DNA from: Trichinella spiralis | Taxonomy: Eukaryota; Nematoda; Enoplea; Trichinellida; Trichinellidae | Reading direction: 5' to 3' | Assembly: GCA_000181795.3 (NCBI GenBank) | Contig: CM012953.1 | Span: 6,396,874-6,460,873 of the forward strand | Length of the DNA: 64,000 nucleotides | In this document: positions 49,701 to 62,013 of the stretch, in pieces | How the letters are laid out: every line of letters begins with the position of its first letter | How positions within the stretch are numbered: position 1 is the stretch's first letter | Made by a program: the position numbers and the translations under genes | Notes under the pieces: generated by a model | Told to the model about the DNA's origin: nothing | Seen by the model: the letters and a program-made list of their open reading frames with translations, nothing else | Database searches by the model: none

Positions 49701-50171
49701 ATTTATTACGAACACTTTTATCCATTGTTGAAGCCATGGGTTCATTATGTACCAGTAAAAAGGGATCTTTCTGATTTAATTGATCAGATTCTGTGGTCAA
49801 TGAATCATCCTGATCAAGTTGTCTTTTATTTGTTCTTTTTATTATTTAATTTTTGTAAATCATTAACTTTTTAAATACAATGCTTAGGTTAAAACTATAA
49901 TCAAGAATGCCCAGAATTTTGTCAATTCATATCTGACCCCACGCGCAACGTACTGTTATTTGGCCGACGTGTTCAAGGTAACAATCTAACAGAAAATATA
50001 AACATTATAGCTAAGTTTTACAATTTTTTCTTTACTTTTTAGAAATATGCTGAAATATTAAAGAAGCCACTGGTGAACATCAACAGTGAGAAGTTTGAAA
50101 GCGTGCCTAAGACTGATTCAAATGTTTTTTGTTCTTGTTCAAATATTGCATTCAAAAATGATGAATTATAA
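46721..50171 (+). CDS. POGLUT2: Protein O-glucosyltransferase 2/3 (KDELC-type, 528 aa, 8 exons)
   Basis: An ER-lumen glycosyltransferase that adds O-glucose to EGF repeats. Exons: 46721-46962, 47015-47217, 48228-48454, 48868-48945, 49010-49417, 49608-49817, 49888-49977, 50043-50171. The N-terminus has a hydrophobic signal/anchor segment (about 25-46). A filamin-type domain follows (about 50-165: [39 protein letters not shown]). Then a linker with paired Cys (ECPIP), and the CAP10/GT90 domain (about 245-480): [35 protein letters not shown] in the form [40 protein letters not shown] and [12 protein letters not shown]. The protein ends NDEL, a clear KDEL/HDEL-type ER-retrieval signal. Intron 2 is 1,010 bp. 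The domain order separates it from POGLUT1, which lacks the filamin domain; orthology to POGLUT2 or POGLUT3 singly is not resolved. Confidence 0.94.
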
Positions 50172-50538
50172 ATTATTTTTGCTTTTTATATATGATCTCA
50201 GTGTGTGAATGAGAAATAGTAAATAAAAACATGTAAATTAATAATGCACAAAAATAAGCGTAAAATTAATATTAATATGCAAATTGTTTACGATTAATTA
50301 TCTACTTAAATTATTTATATTTTACCAGATAGAAAGTTGAAAATATTAAATTCATTTTAAAGTTGCAGGCAAAAAAATTATTTTTTTAAATAAATAAAAT
50401 ATTTTAAATTTTAAATGAAATATTTTTATCATGGCGGCGAATAAAATAATTCTAAGCTCGCATAGCATGTAAATTACAAGAATCATGTTTTGAACGGAAA
50501 AAATTAAGTTTTCAGCAAAATTCTATGAACAGTTGTAC
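50172..50538. other. POGLUT 3' flank
   Basis: About 370 bp of AT-rich DNA between the POGLUT stop and the long-TIR transposon; it includes the likely 3' UTR. Confidence 0.45.
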
Positions 50539-53373
50539 TCCCATTTTGTCCGCATAAATTCGACCACAAATTGTGATTGGCTGGTCGCTTATTGGCTGTA
50601 CACGATTGATCGGTAAACGGCGGTTTGGCTAATGCGTTCTGCTATTTTATTAGTTACCCAGTTTTCATCACTTATTGGTCGAATAGCGTATGGCATTTGA
50701 TTAGCCACTCAGTTTTGATCATTGATTGGATAATTTTTTTCCATCAAAGTTTTCCCAAATATGGGGTGCTTTATTATTAAATTCTCTTATATAGACATAA
50801 ATAATCACATTTCCAAAATTTTATAACAATGTTTTTGTTTTAAAACTGAACTACATCATTACTGCATCTATCATCTAAAAGATCTTAAAGATATGATGAG
50901 GAAAAGAGCGCAAGGAAATTCACGCTAAACACAGCTGTTTGAAAATCTCTTAGAATGGAACTTAAATATGACTAAGGAGTGGACTGTATTAGTTATTTGT
51001 AGATAATTCAAAACCAAATTATGAAGTAGAATTCAATTTTATTCAGTTGGAGCAAGATAGACAGTGAGCCAGCGGCTAAGGAACAGTCAACAGTTCAGTT
51101 AGATAGCTTATATCCCGAATATATATCTTATTCAGAATTCCATTTTAAATACCAATCTGCAACAATATTTAGTTTTCATTTCTCATTTTATCTACTATTG
51201 AAGATCAACTTTGATTTATATTTCTGTGGCACCTATGCCTTTTGTTGATGTTGACAGAAAATTATTAATCACACACAAATGGCCCACAAATGCTGACATC
51301 AAAGTATGCGATGTCCACTTCAGAGTAAATTTGAAGCAGCTTTAACAGCTTTTCTGCTTGGTGCTGTTCATCGCTTTTTTTCCGCTTCCAAAGTGCTTTA
51401 CATTTATCCACCCACGTTCATAAACACTGCTCAAAAAATGTTAGTCAACAGTTGCTTTCACTCGTCATATAAATTTCCTTCTTAGCTAACAAGTAAATGA
51501 GATTTATGCCTAAAGTTGTTTTTTGTTTGACAGATACTGTTCTGATGAAGGCTAGTTGAGGGCTATTCAAGTACAAAGGAACTAAAACTGAGAGTGGTGG
51601 TTACTAAATGTTAGCATCGAAACACTTTTCTGATTTTGCCTGCCTGCTCCCTGAAAATATTTCTAGTTTGCAGAAGAATTAATCTTTCTAATCTTTCTTT
51701 CGCTTCTGTTTACAAGAGTTATTGTTTTTCTTCTTATGCTTCATTTAAATAAAAAATAAAATCTGGAATTTTGTTTAAAATAAAAATTTGTGATTATACA
51801 TTTTGTGTACGCTGTATTAAATTTGTTTTTCAATATCTAAAGTAAAACTGACTACTGGGTTGACTAAACATTCAAGTTGCAATTGTTGTATTACGATGAT
51901 AACCAAATGTTCAACGTGACAGATCAAAAAAGATCTGTTGCATTTTCAAAACATTTCACCAAACAAAGTGAAAGCAAAGAAAATTATTTTTCATCTCAAG
52001 TTCACTCCATCATGGGTAGCAACGTCATCTTTCTTCAGCACTGCATATGTTCTGCCAAAATATGATTATTGCTAATTATCCTCGTCGGCATGCATAAAGC
52101 ATATATTGATCTTTCATTTGCTGCCCTAAATTTCATTCCCACTGTTGAAAGTGATCATTATCATGAGGTTCACTGTCTTGGTCACACAATGAATTCATTT
52201 GAGAAAGTGTGTGTTTGTAGCACTGTAAAAATTCCAGACACCAATATCATTGTATGTTTTGTACTTGTGCATTTCTATGGTATATGTCAAGAAGTATCTG
52301 CTGCACTCACACTATATCAAGGGAATGTAAAAAATTTCTCAGATGCAGCGTAGCTGCTGTACAGATTGAACTGAAAATGCTTTTGGCTAGTTTAGGGGAA
52401 ATTTAACTGCAGCACATGTTTGTTGGTCTAGTGAAATTTCAGAAAATTCTGCGTGATGAATTTTGACCTGACTCATGACATAATTGCTGCACAGCTTTCT
52501 TCATTGTCAAATAAGTTGACAAGGCTAGCTTTGCTGCCATCGTAAAACGTCATTACGTGTCGAATTATGAAAACAATGAATGACCCAGACGTAGATAAGC
52601 ATGTCCATTTAACCTCTCTTTGTTCAGTTATCTCTTCTTTAAGCAGTTCATTTGTTGCTTCTATATTTTTTGCAGAATGATGCAATTGGATAATAAAGAT
52701 ATTCAATTCGTAAAGGACAGGACCGTCAGTTCTATTTTTCTTCTATTTATTTCTCAGTGGGCATTACTAGCTGGTTCTATTTCTGTCTTAGATTTGAAAT
52801 ATCTTTTCGAATAATATGAATAAATTGTAATGAATCAGTCTGTATCTCAAACAATCAACAAAGCTAATAGACAAAGGGAAGTGCTACACGCTCAAGCACA
52901 CAAATCATAATGATTAATACTGGTTGTGAACAAAGATTCACACAGCGGATTAATGTAGCACATTAAAATAATCTTCAGTAATCAATGAAATGTAAAAAGA
53001 CAAAGCTTTTTAAAAGCATCATTTGCTAAATCCAAAACACATATACACTATTCCACATTACATATAAAACAAGAACTTTGTTTCAAAAAATAAGAAATGT
53101 GATTATTCATGTCCATATTAGGTGATTTACTGGTTAAGCGTCCCATATTTGGGAAAACTTTGATGGAAAACAATCGTCCGATCAATGACCAAAGCTAAGT
53201 AGCTAATCAAGTGCTACAAGTTATTCAACCAATTATAGATGCAAACTGGATAACAAATAAAACAATATAACTCATTAGCCAATTAGTAATCAATAGCCGT
53301 ACAGCCAATCAACGACTCGCCAATCACCAATAGGGGGCAGAGTTAGGGGAAATCTGGACCGGACAAAGTGGGA
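50539..53373. mobile_element. DNA transposon with about 235-bp terminal inverted repeats, superfamily unresolved
   Basis: The left arm is about 50539-50771 and the right arm about 53136-53373. Both begin, reading inward, TCCCAYTTTGTCCG and end near CATCAAAGTTTTCCCAAATA. Shared inner blocks are GATTGGC...GTCG, ATTGGCTGTAC and ATTAGC.ACT.AG.TTTG.TCATTGAT. By eye the arms are roughly three-quarters identical with small indels. The 2.3-kb interior has no long intact frame. Plus-strand fragments exist at 51877-52065 and 52069-52353. Near 51290-51325 a frame reads WPTNADIKVCDVHF, which resembles the end of a THAP zinc finger and would suggest a P-element relative, but this is weak. No clear target duplication was found. 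A long-TIR MULE or P-type element are the main alternatives. Confidence 0.75.
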
Positions 53374-54173
53374 CGATCCCAAAGAAAATTATTAAATTTT
53401 ATTCAAATTATCTAAAAACTAAAAATTAATTATATTGCACATCTTTGAAATCAGACATTTCATCATTGTAATCGAATGTAGGTCTTTGTTTATGAATAAA
53501 ACTGGGTGACAATGGCTACATGCTTAACATAAAAATATTTTTTAAATACATTCATTTTATTTTGTTCAACTACTTCAATGGTTGAAAGCAGTAGAGCTTA
53601 AGATTCAAACTGTAAATTAAGTTACATACGTTTACTTAAACTTCTTTTCACAAAAGATCACAATGTTTGATTTCTTTCAACACTTTCAAAATAAATATTA
53701 AATTTTACTTTTCAAAAAACTGAAATAATGATAACTTAATGCATATTTGCAAAAATGCTGTGTAACACGATCACAGATTTTTACTTCTTCAATACATGCT
53801 GTTGCCTTTCTCTACTACTGCGCTAAAAATATTACCTTGCTGACTTTAAAAAGAAATTTAAGACAAACGTGAAAAAATATATGCAAATGAGCGAATGAGA
53901 ATAAGAAAAGATGTCAAGAAATAGTTAATGAAATGCTTAACATGAATAAAAATTAATCGACAGAGCATCAAAAACGGAATGAATAATTAAAAAAACAAAA
54001 CTTAACAGTAAAAATATTACTAGTAAATATTACTAAAATATGCAGTGATTAAGAAACGGAGAAGTTTTACGTAATATTAAAAATTTTCAATAATTTGACG
54101 GCCCAATAGTGAAGAAGAAGATCCAATGTGCTGACAGTACAATTTTCTTCCCTTTGTCTTATTTAGCCAATAA
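53374..54173. other. Transposon-ATXN2 intergenic region
   Basis: About 800 bp of AT-rich DNA holding the ataxin-2 3' UTR. No other feature seen. Confidence 0.45.
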
Positions 54174-57100
54174 TTATGGATTGTTTCCATTGGCGTTCAC
54201 CTGAGCAGATGGAATTACTAAAGAAAAAACAGTTTACTCATGAAACAATTCGCTAACTGCTGCGCAATTCACAAACACTCACCAGGAGCTTGCAGAGGAG
54301 CAGTCTGCTGCTGAGCATAAGCAGGCACAGAGGCAGATCGTATTAATGCCGTATGATACGCATTTGGTGCTATCTGAGTACCTGCTATAATGGAAAAAAT
54401 TATAATAAAAATAAAAAATACAGCAAAATAAAACGTTTACTTGGTGCAAACTGCAAAAAGGTTGGAGATTCTGTTGGAACATATGGCCCCTGACTTGGAT
54501 TGTAAACATTGCCGTTGCTGGTGGCATTGTACGGAATCAGCTGACTCGGATTAGAAGGATTCACTGCTGCAGCAGCAGTAACAGGCACACCTTGGCCTGT
54601 ACCTGCAAACATCTGCAACTGTGAACCAGATGGAGCTGTCACATAACCGGCACCGTTGTGAAAGAAAACCATTTGCGGATGAAAATACTGCGGCGCATTT
54701 GGGATCGAATATGCCAGATTCCCTGCAGTCGGCTGTTGATACAACTGCGTAGACTGAGATGCAACGACTTGTTGTGGCGGTTGCTGCTGCTGCTGGTGTT
54801 GCTGTTGTACAGTGCTACAGCTAACCGGCAGCTGATTCTGAGACTGTTCTGACGTTGTGCCGTTGCTGTAAGTCGATGGCATATGAGAACCTTGCTGAAT
54901 TCCTTGGGCCGATGGCAAATTCTGCGCTACACCAGCAGCTGGTGTTTGACCAGAAGGAATCTGTGGTGCAAATGACACCAATTGAGGCATCGCTAAAAAT
55001 AAAATTACTCATAACAGACAGCTGTTAACATAAGATAAATAAATGATAATGGTGAAACTGTTATCAGAATAAAATAACAAAAAAAGACTTCTTTCCATAC
55101 CATACATATGCTGTTCCCCTGCTCCATTCGACTGAGACATCATGTAAGAAGGATGCAAAACACGAGTCTGTCCCAAGAACAACTAAAAGGGAAAAACAAA
55201 TAAATTAAAATAGGCACATTCATGTACAAAATTTACAGCTGGGTTAGCCGAAGGGCCTTGTCCACCATTTCCCGGCACTGGAGCCCCGTATTGTAAAACG
55301 CAAGATCCCTGCTGCAACTGTTGCGCTGCAGCTTGATTTGCCACGGGCCCGGCTATGACATGAGGTGCACTGGCGGTATGCTGAGCTGTCGCACCATTTA
55401 CTAAAAACAATTACAAATAATTTGACTACACTGTATTTATCATATACAAAATTTTCTACAGTTTTGTCGTAGATTGGCACTGCTTTGTAAAATTGCCACA
55501 GGGGCTTGGCTGGTATGAATGTTGTACAAAGGTGGATTTCCGTGAAAATACTGCACAGAGAACCCCGTTGGCTGTGGTGCAACTGGCTGTTGTTGTTGTT
55601 GTTGTTGCTGCTGCTGCTGTTGCTGATAAAGAGGCTGCACTACGCCTGGAGCCGCCAAAGCTGCTGCTGGTGGAGCATTCACAATTGTTGGCATTTGATA
55701 ATAACCGTTTCCAGCAAAGTTCACAGGACGTGCAACCTAGAACAAAATCAAATACTAAATAACTTGTTCATTAAAAAAAATTTACATATAAGCAAAAATA
55801 AATAAAACCGAACAATGAATAAATACAGAATATGACGTAAGAAAAACACACAGCACGATGAGTCAAAACAAATACTATCTTGCAACAAAATTTAGCAAAA
55901 TGAAACATTTAGTGTTTATCATATGCATGTCTGATTTGATGATGATTCACTGTCGAAAATTCTAGACAGCTAGACACTAATGTGAACCAAATGTTCGGCT
56001 TCATTTCATGAATCAGCTTAGTATTTACTAATAAGTCTTTCCCGTTTTCAATCCGCCATGACAATACAAAAAAATTTGATAAAATTACATAAAAATAAAA
56101 AAAGGAAAACATTTCTAACTGATTCACAAAAAAGTTTACTTAACTGTACCTGTGAGAAATCCCACTTTTTTTAAAAACTGTACTCCTGTTCAGCTTATTA
56201 CCAGTATACTGAAAATGAAATTTCAAAGTACGTATACTTTGATTTAGGTCACAAAAGTTTTCTTTGAATTTTGTTTTGCAAATAAAAACAAAATAAACAG
56301 TAACAAAGCATTATTTCGATTCTTTAACATCTACAATATTTACCTGTTGTGGCTGCAACAAAATTGTCTGCTGGTGAAATTGCTGTGGACGAAACTCTTC
56401 CGCATCTGGATTCAGTTTACTTTCAAACGCACTTAAAATGATAAAGCTGCATTAAAGAATAATTCTTTTAAAATGTGCCACTGATATTAAAAAGCTTTTA
56501 CGGTGGCGATGAGGAGTCTACATCGGCAGATTTCCCATTATCATTGAGACCGCTATCCGTCGTTGATGTCGCCTCAGTCTTCACGGGCGAAGTGCTGCTT
56601 TTCGGCACATTGCGGTCTATAACTATTCTTTGTTCAGTATTTTCCTTATAAACAACATGCGAGCTGCGTTTCAAAACCAGCCTGCTGCGGTAAAAATTAC
56701 CAGGTTTGTTGACCAATTGTTGCTGGGGCCGTTGTTGTAAACATGACTGTTGGATGGTAGGTGACGATGCGGGTTGAGAAACAGAGGCAGGAGCATGAGA
56801 CTCTGGACGGGGTTGTTGCTGCTGAGAACTTCTAACCATTCCACCTCTGTTATCTGACAAGTGGAATTCCTGTCCAAAACGCTTCAAGTCTGGCAGCCTG
56901 TCCCTTTCTTTGTAAGCACCTAAGGATAAAAACTGAACAACTGAAAAAAACAACTGAAAAAATACAATGAGGAAAAAACCTTTTCCATGCGGTGGATTTG
57001 CACTACGTCTGGCGTTACCACTGGCGACAGATTGCACACCATCACCATTACCACCTCTGACATCTTGACGCCGATAAGTCTGGGCTCGGCGATCTATATC

Positions 57101-59586
57101 TGTCATAAATTTCATAAACAATCTGCCCATCTACAGTAAATAATTAAAAGTATCCATATACCTGTAGCAGAAATCGCAACAGAAGTTGTTACAGGAAGCG
57201 ACTGTTGCTTCAAACCTATTCCTCCTGCTTGATTTCCTTTGGCGGAAAATACCATGCCGTAACCAGTATTTGGGGGGGCACCTGTATCTGTATCCCGATG
57301 CATCCGATAATTACCTCGTTGCTGGTGAGTGTTAAGACCAGCAGCACTGTATGTTGTAGCAGGTTGCCCACGGTGTGGCCCTCCTCTGCGGTCAACAGAC
57401 ACGCCATTGTTGTTTCCACGACGTCGATTTGAACTAAATGCCCTGAAAAAAATCAAATATATAAACGCACGCTATCTGAATGCTCAACATTTCAATAACA
57501 CCTTGCCATTTTTCAGTTTATACTAGTCGATTACTGAAATTGTTGAAAATAAAAACAAAGATTGGTCGAATGTTAATAAATTATGCAAAAGTCGAAAAAT
57601 ATTATCAAACTTGGTGTAAAAGAAAGGTTCAACGTAGATGACAGTCAGAAACAACTTACAACTGTACAAAGTAAAAAACTTGCATTCAGGTATCTTACAG
57701 TAGACTACAGTATGAGACAATTTCGCTTACAGTTACTAATGAAATTTAAATAAATTACCCCCTTAAAAATACAAATTTCACAATTAATAGTAATAATAAT
57801 AAACTTTTAAAAATAAAAATAAATAAAATTGCTTTTTTCCCGATATTAAAGCTTAGAGCAACATTCGCATAAATACAGTAAACTGAAAATAGGTCACCTC
57901 TTTGTTTAAAAACTTTACTAAAGAATTAAAAAACAAAAACTTCAACAACCTTACTAAACATTAGCTAATTATGCTTCAATAAAGCACATTACATAAACAA
58001 CCTATCGAACTTTGAAATGACTGTGCTGATAAAAGAAACAGCATTAATTTAAAACGAAAATTGTTAATGCGCCCTCTCTGTCCTTACGTAATGTTTTTTA
58101 AAGAGCATGTATTAGCAAAATTTTCATTATTTTGGCAACATTATCAATAATTAAGTCTTAATATGCTGAATATTATAATACTTGCAAAATACAAACTAAT
58201 ACTCCTCAAATTACTTAAACATTAACCTAATGCATAATTTTGGCTTGTTTCTATTTAAGCAATTACATCCTTTATCTCGTTTACCAAAACAGATTAGCTC
58301 AATAATAATGTTAATTGAGATAGAAACAAAATTCCTACAAATAACTAACTTAAGGATGTGTCCGTTGTTATATGTTTTAAAAATTTTACCTAGCATTTCC
58401 GGATGGTTGAGTAGAATTGCTGGCTGATAACGCAGAACTGGTGTATGTTGCCTGTCGATCAACAATATCCCGCTCTTCATCATTATTTTCAAGCTCTAAC
58501 GCGCGTTTTGACGTTGGATTTTTTTCTATTAGCATAGCCAATCTTTCTGCCTCTGCCAATTTTGCCAAATATTCTGGAGATTCTTTGTTCGTTGGAACAT
58601 CAACGCTAAAAACACCGCGGTTAACTCCTTAACAAATAACAATAACAAAGCGAATTTACTTATTATATTGTGTAAGATCGTCCACAAAATCGCTAGCCAA
58701 ACCAAACTGTTCTTCATTGCGTTTAAACATGTCCTCTGCCGACCATCCGACCTGAATAAAAATGCAATTATTACATGCTATGCTAATTTGTAATGTATAA
58801 AAAAACACCTCATATTTGTTGACTTCCAATTCATGATCCTCTTCCACTGTTTCCGATTCCCATTGTTCTAATCTCTTTTCTGTCACATCGCCATTCTGTT
58901 TCGCAATTTCACCATCGGTTGCAAAAGATGCTAAATAAAGACTATTAAACAGATACATAAATAAAAAAATATATATATAATCTCACAAATGCAAACAGCA
59001 TTCATATCAGCCATAGTGGTGACGCTCACAATATTGTAAGCTTTTAAAACCATATTGCTGATTACTTCACCTTTAACAGGCAACTCGTCCTCTGCGTCTG
59101 ATGAAACGGAGTGAACTAACTCCAAAGCTATGTCAAGCTATAATAAAAAGCATGTTAAAAAAGTTCTTTTCTGTAAAGAATATCAACCTCTGGAGAAATT
59201 GATGTAAATATTCCTTGAAGGATTTGGCCATTTTTCATAAAAACATTCACGTTACATCCCTAAAATGCATCAGCGTAATAACGTAATTAATGCACTCAAC
59301 ATAATTCTTTTCAACTTACCACAATCGACATGACCGCATGCATGAAGCGATTATTGTCGTAGATACCCATCGCGACCTAAACATCAGATCGTTACGAAAT
59401 AAACAGCTTATAAAATAATTATAAAAATGGCAAAGCATTAAATATAAAATATTCAATTAGATAGTGAAATGATAACCGCACTCAGTATGGCAAAAGATTG
59501 AATACAAAAATTACCTTCGGTCGTCTAGACGCATTACCATTTGGCAATAAATCTTTTTGAAATGAAACTTTAGTTTCAGCAGGCAT
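54174..59586 (-). CDS. ATXN2: Ataxin-2 (973 aa, 17 exons)
   Basis: RNA-binding regulator of mRNA stability, translation and stress granules. Exons in transcription order: 59586-59515, 59376-59320, 59259-59188, 59137-58987, 58930-58809, 58751-58660, 58605-58390, 57442-57162, 57099-56980, 56919-56502, 56431-56344, 55736-55448, 55400-55237, 55182-55101, 54992-54441, 54384-54283, 54217-54174. The end of exon 12 is uncertain: donors at 55460 or 55448 both keep the frame. The LSm domain (about 30-105) contains VNVFMKNGQILQGIFTSISPE. The LsmAD domain (about 159-235) contains GWSAEDMFKRNEEQFG and ESPEYLAKLAEAERLA. A short DLKRFGQEFHL block follows. The PAM2 motif (SKLNPDAEEFRP, about 538-549) should bind the poly(A)-binding-protein MLLE domain. 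A run of 13 Gln (about 601-613) lies C-terminal to PAM2, not N-terminal as in human ATXN2. The C-terminal third is Gln/Pro/Ala-rich and disordered. Intron 7 is about 950 bp. Confidence 0.94.
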
Positions 59587-62013
59587 TGAATAAGAGAGTA
59601 AACTATATCACTGAATTGCTAAGAAATGCATAGACAATGCAAGAAAGCAATGCCGTAAGGAAGGTTAATTGACCTGATTATTAAAAATTATTCAATCATG
59701 AGCATATTTAATTGATAGATTCCGGATTATAAAAATTTAATGAAAATGAAAAATTTTGCATAATCAGTATCGCTCCATCTTATTTATCTATATCCTTTAG
59801 AACGGTAAAAATTAATGTTAATAAAAAATCAAGATGATAGATATAAGTAATTTTCAACTAAAAAATCAACAAATATACTACGTAATTTCGTATAAACATG
59901 CTGGTGAAAGAGGAAAAACATGCATTTAGAAGATGGCTGACATGAAGAATTAAAATAAAAAATGCATTACCATTATACTGACAATTTTCAGAAACTGAAT
60001 GTTAGCAAAGCTTCGACAACTGACAAGTAGATACCGTCAACGAAACGACAGCGAAATACAGTAGGTCTGTGTATAGTAAATACAAATGAAAATTACGCTC
60101 TTAAGGAAACTTGCTTTTCAGTGATGCCTATTGAAAAAATAAAAAATGTATTAAATTTGTTTAAAATCAATTATTTTCATCATTTATTATTTTTCTTAAT
60201 TCGTATCTCGCATAGATCGAATGCATTATTAGTAGAAATAACTTTACTGACCTTTGTGATCTTTACATTAAGGTCACCTTCATCTTAAATTAAAATTTCA
60301 CTTCGACGTATATTTTTTAATGAATTTCATTAAAAGTAAGTAAATTATTATTAACTGTCTATTGTTTTTGTCCAGTTTTATAATTTTGATCATAAATAAA
60401 TGTTCTATATGGTAGAAAATTGTTTACTGTAAAAATCAACAGCTTTTTTGAAAAGGGCAATGTTTAATGTAATTAATTATGAGTAATTAATTTATATAAA
60501 GAAATCTACAATATCGTATTTATAATACACACAATTGTAGCTTTTTTCACAGAATTTTTGAATAACATCGTATACATAAAATGTTATATCTGCTCAGTTT
60601 GCAAATAAAATGATAATTGCTATTCGTTATTAAGCGGCGGAATTAAATAAACATTCAACTGTCGTTGAATTTGTATTTTCTGTTTACCAAATTGCATCGC
60701 AATAATTTAAAATTATCATAAAGTCGTATTATATTGTAGGATTTGTAACTTTACCTTTTCTTAATGGAATATGTAAATTTTTTAATTAGTTGTTAATAAG
60801 AAATTTTGCCAAAATCAATAAATAGTTTTACTTCGATTCAGAGTCATTTTATTACAAGTTAAAAATTAAAATTATTAATTTTTGAATATTAACATACAAA
60901 TTACTAAAGTAAAATTCTTAATTTTTATATATAGTGTTTTTGAAAAAATACATATTCTGTTCATATCAAATTAATAATCTTTACTCGAGCATATGATAAA
61001 ATGATTGAGTATTGTACTTAGAGCATTTTATATCTTGGCATACTGTAAGCTAGACCTTTGCCCTGCAGAGTTTTAAAAATATGTTTTCGTAATTAAATAT
61101 AATATAATAAAAGTTAAGTAATTAATGACAACTTGAAAAGTTTTCATATTTTTTTTGTCAGGTTTTATTTCAATATAACATTTTGCGAACAAGATAATAA
61201 AGGTTTTGAATATGGATCTTGTATACTGCAGCTTAATAGTTAAATTTTAAAAGTATTTCATTGCATTGTAACAAAATAATTAAATTCATTGAATAGAGCA
61301 ATGATCTGAATGTGACTAAAAATATATAAATAATAATTATGCAACTGATGGTACTTACATGTATGTTGTTTCATTTGCTGCTTTCATTTGCTTGATATAA
61401 AATTATAAGTTCATCAATAAATGTATCTTGTAATATAGTAGTACAGAAATATCACAAATTTGTATTAAATAGAGAATATTACAATAAAAATTTGCACTGC
61501 TTTTGTATACTAAGAAAGAAAATACAAAATTTGAATTATTCCGTTCAATAAAGAGATCATTTTTTAATTTAACATTCAACAAATGCTTATATTCTCTTAA
61601 AAAAATCAATAATGGCATATTTGAAATCATCAAATATATTGCGTAATTGTTCTGAAATGTAGTTTGAACTTTTACTCAAAAGTTGCATAAAAAATACTGT
61701 AGTTTTGTCAGATGCTCTTATTAATTAATTTTATATGATGGAAATTTTAAGAAAATTATCGCACTTGTAGAACAGAACTTGAATTTATTATTTGATTACG
61801 TTCATGAGACGACTGTAAAATTGATTTGTTGACTAGACTTTGTTTGACTTTGGTACGGAGAAATAAGTTTCTGCAATAAATGGTGCTATTCATGGAAAAA
61901 ATTGGTCGGAAATGTAAACCAGTCTGAATTTGGGTTGATATTTTTTTAAGTTATCATTTTCAGGCTTTTTGGTTTCTTCATTAATATCGCATTTTCAGTT
62001 TTCCAGCTAGAGT
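59587..62013. promoter_or_regulatory. Divergent intergenic region between ATXN2 and TBC1D10
   Basis: About 2.4 kb of AT-rich DNA between two divergent start codons. It must carry both promoters. No motif or other gene could be supported; small frames such as 61403-61633 (-) look like chance. Confidence 0.45.

Noticed and set aside
50539-53373. Polinton or virus-like large element
   Set aside because: At 2.8 kb it is far too short and shows no polymerase, integrase, ATPase or capsid sequence.
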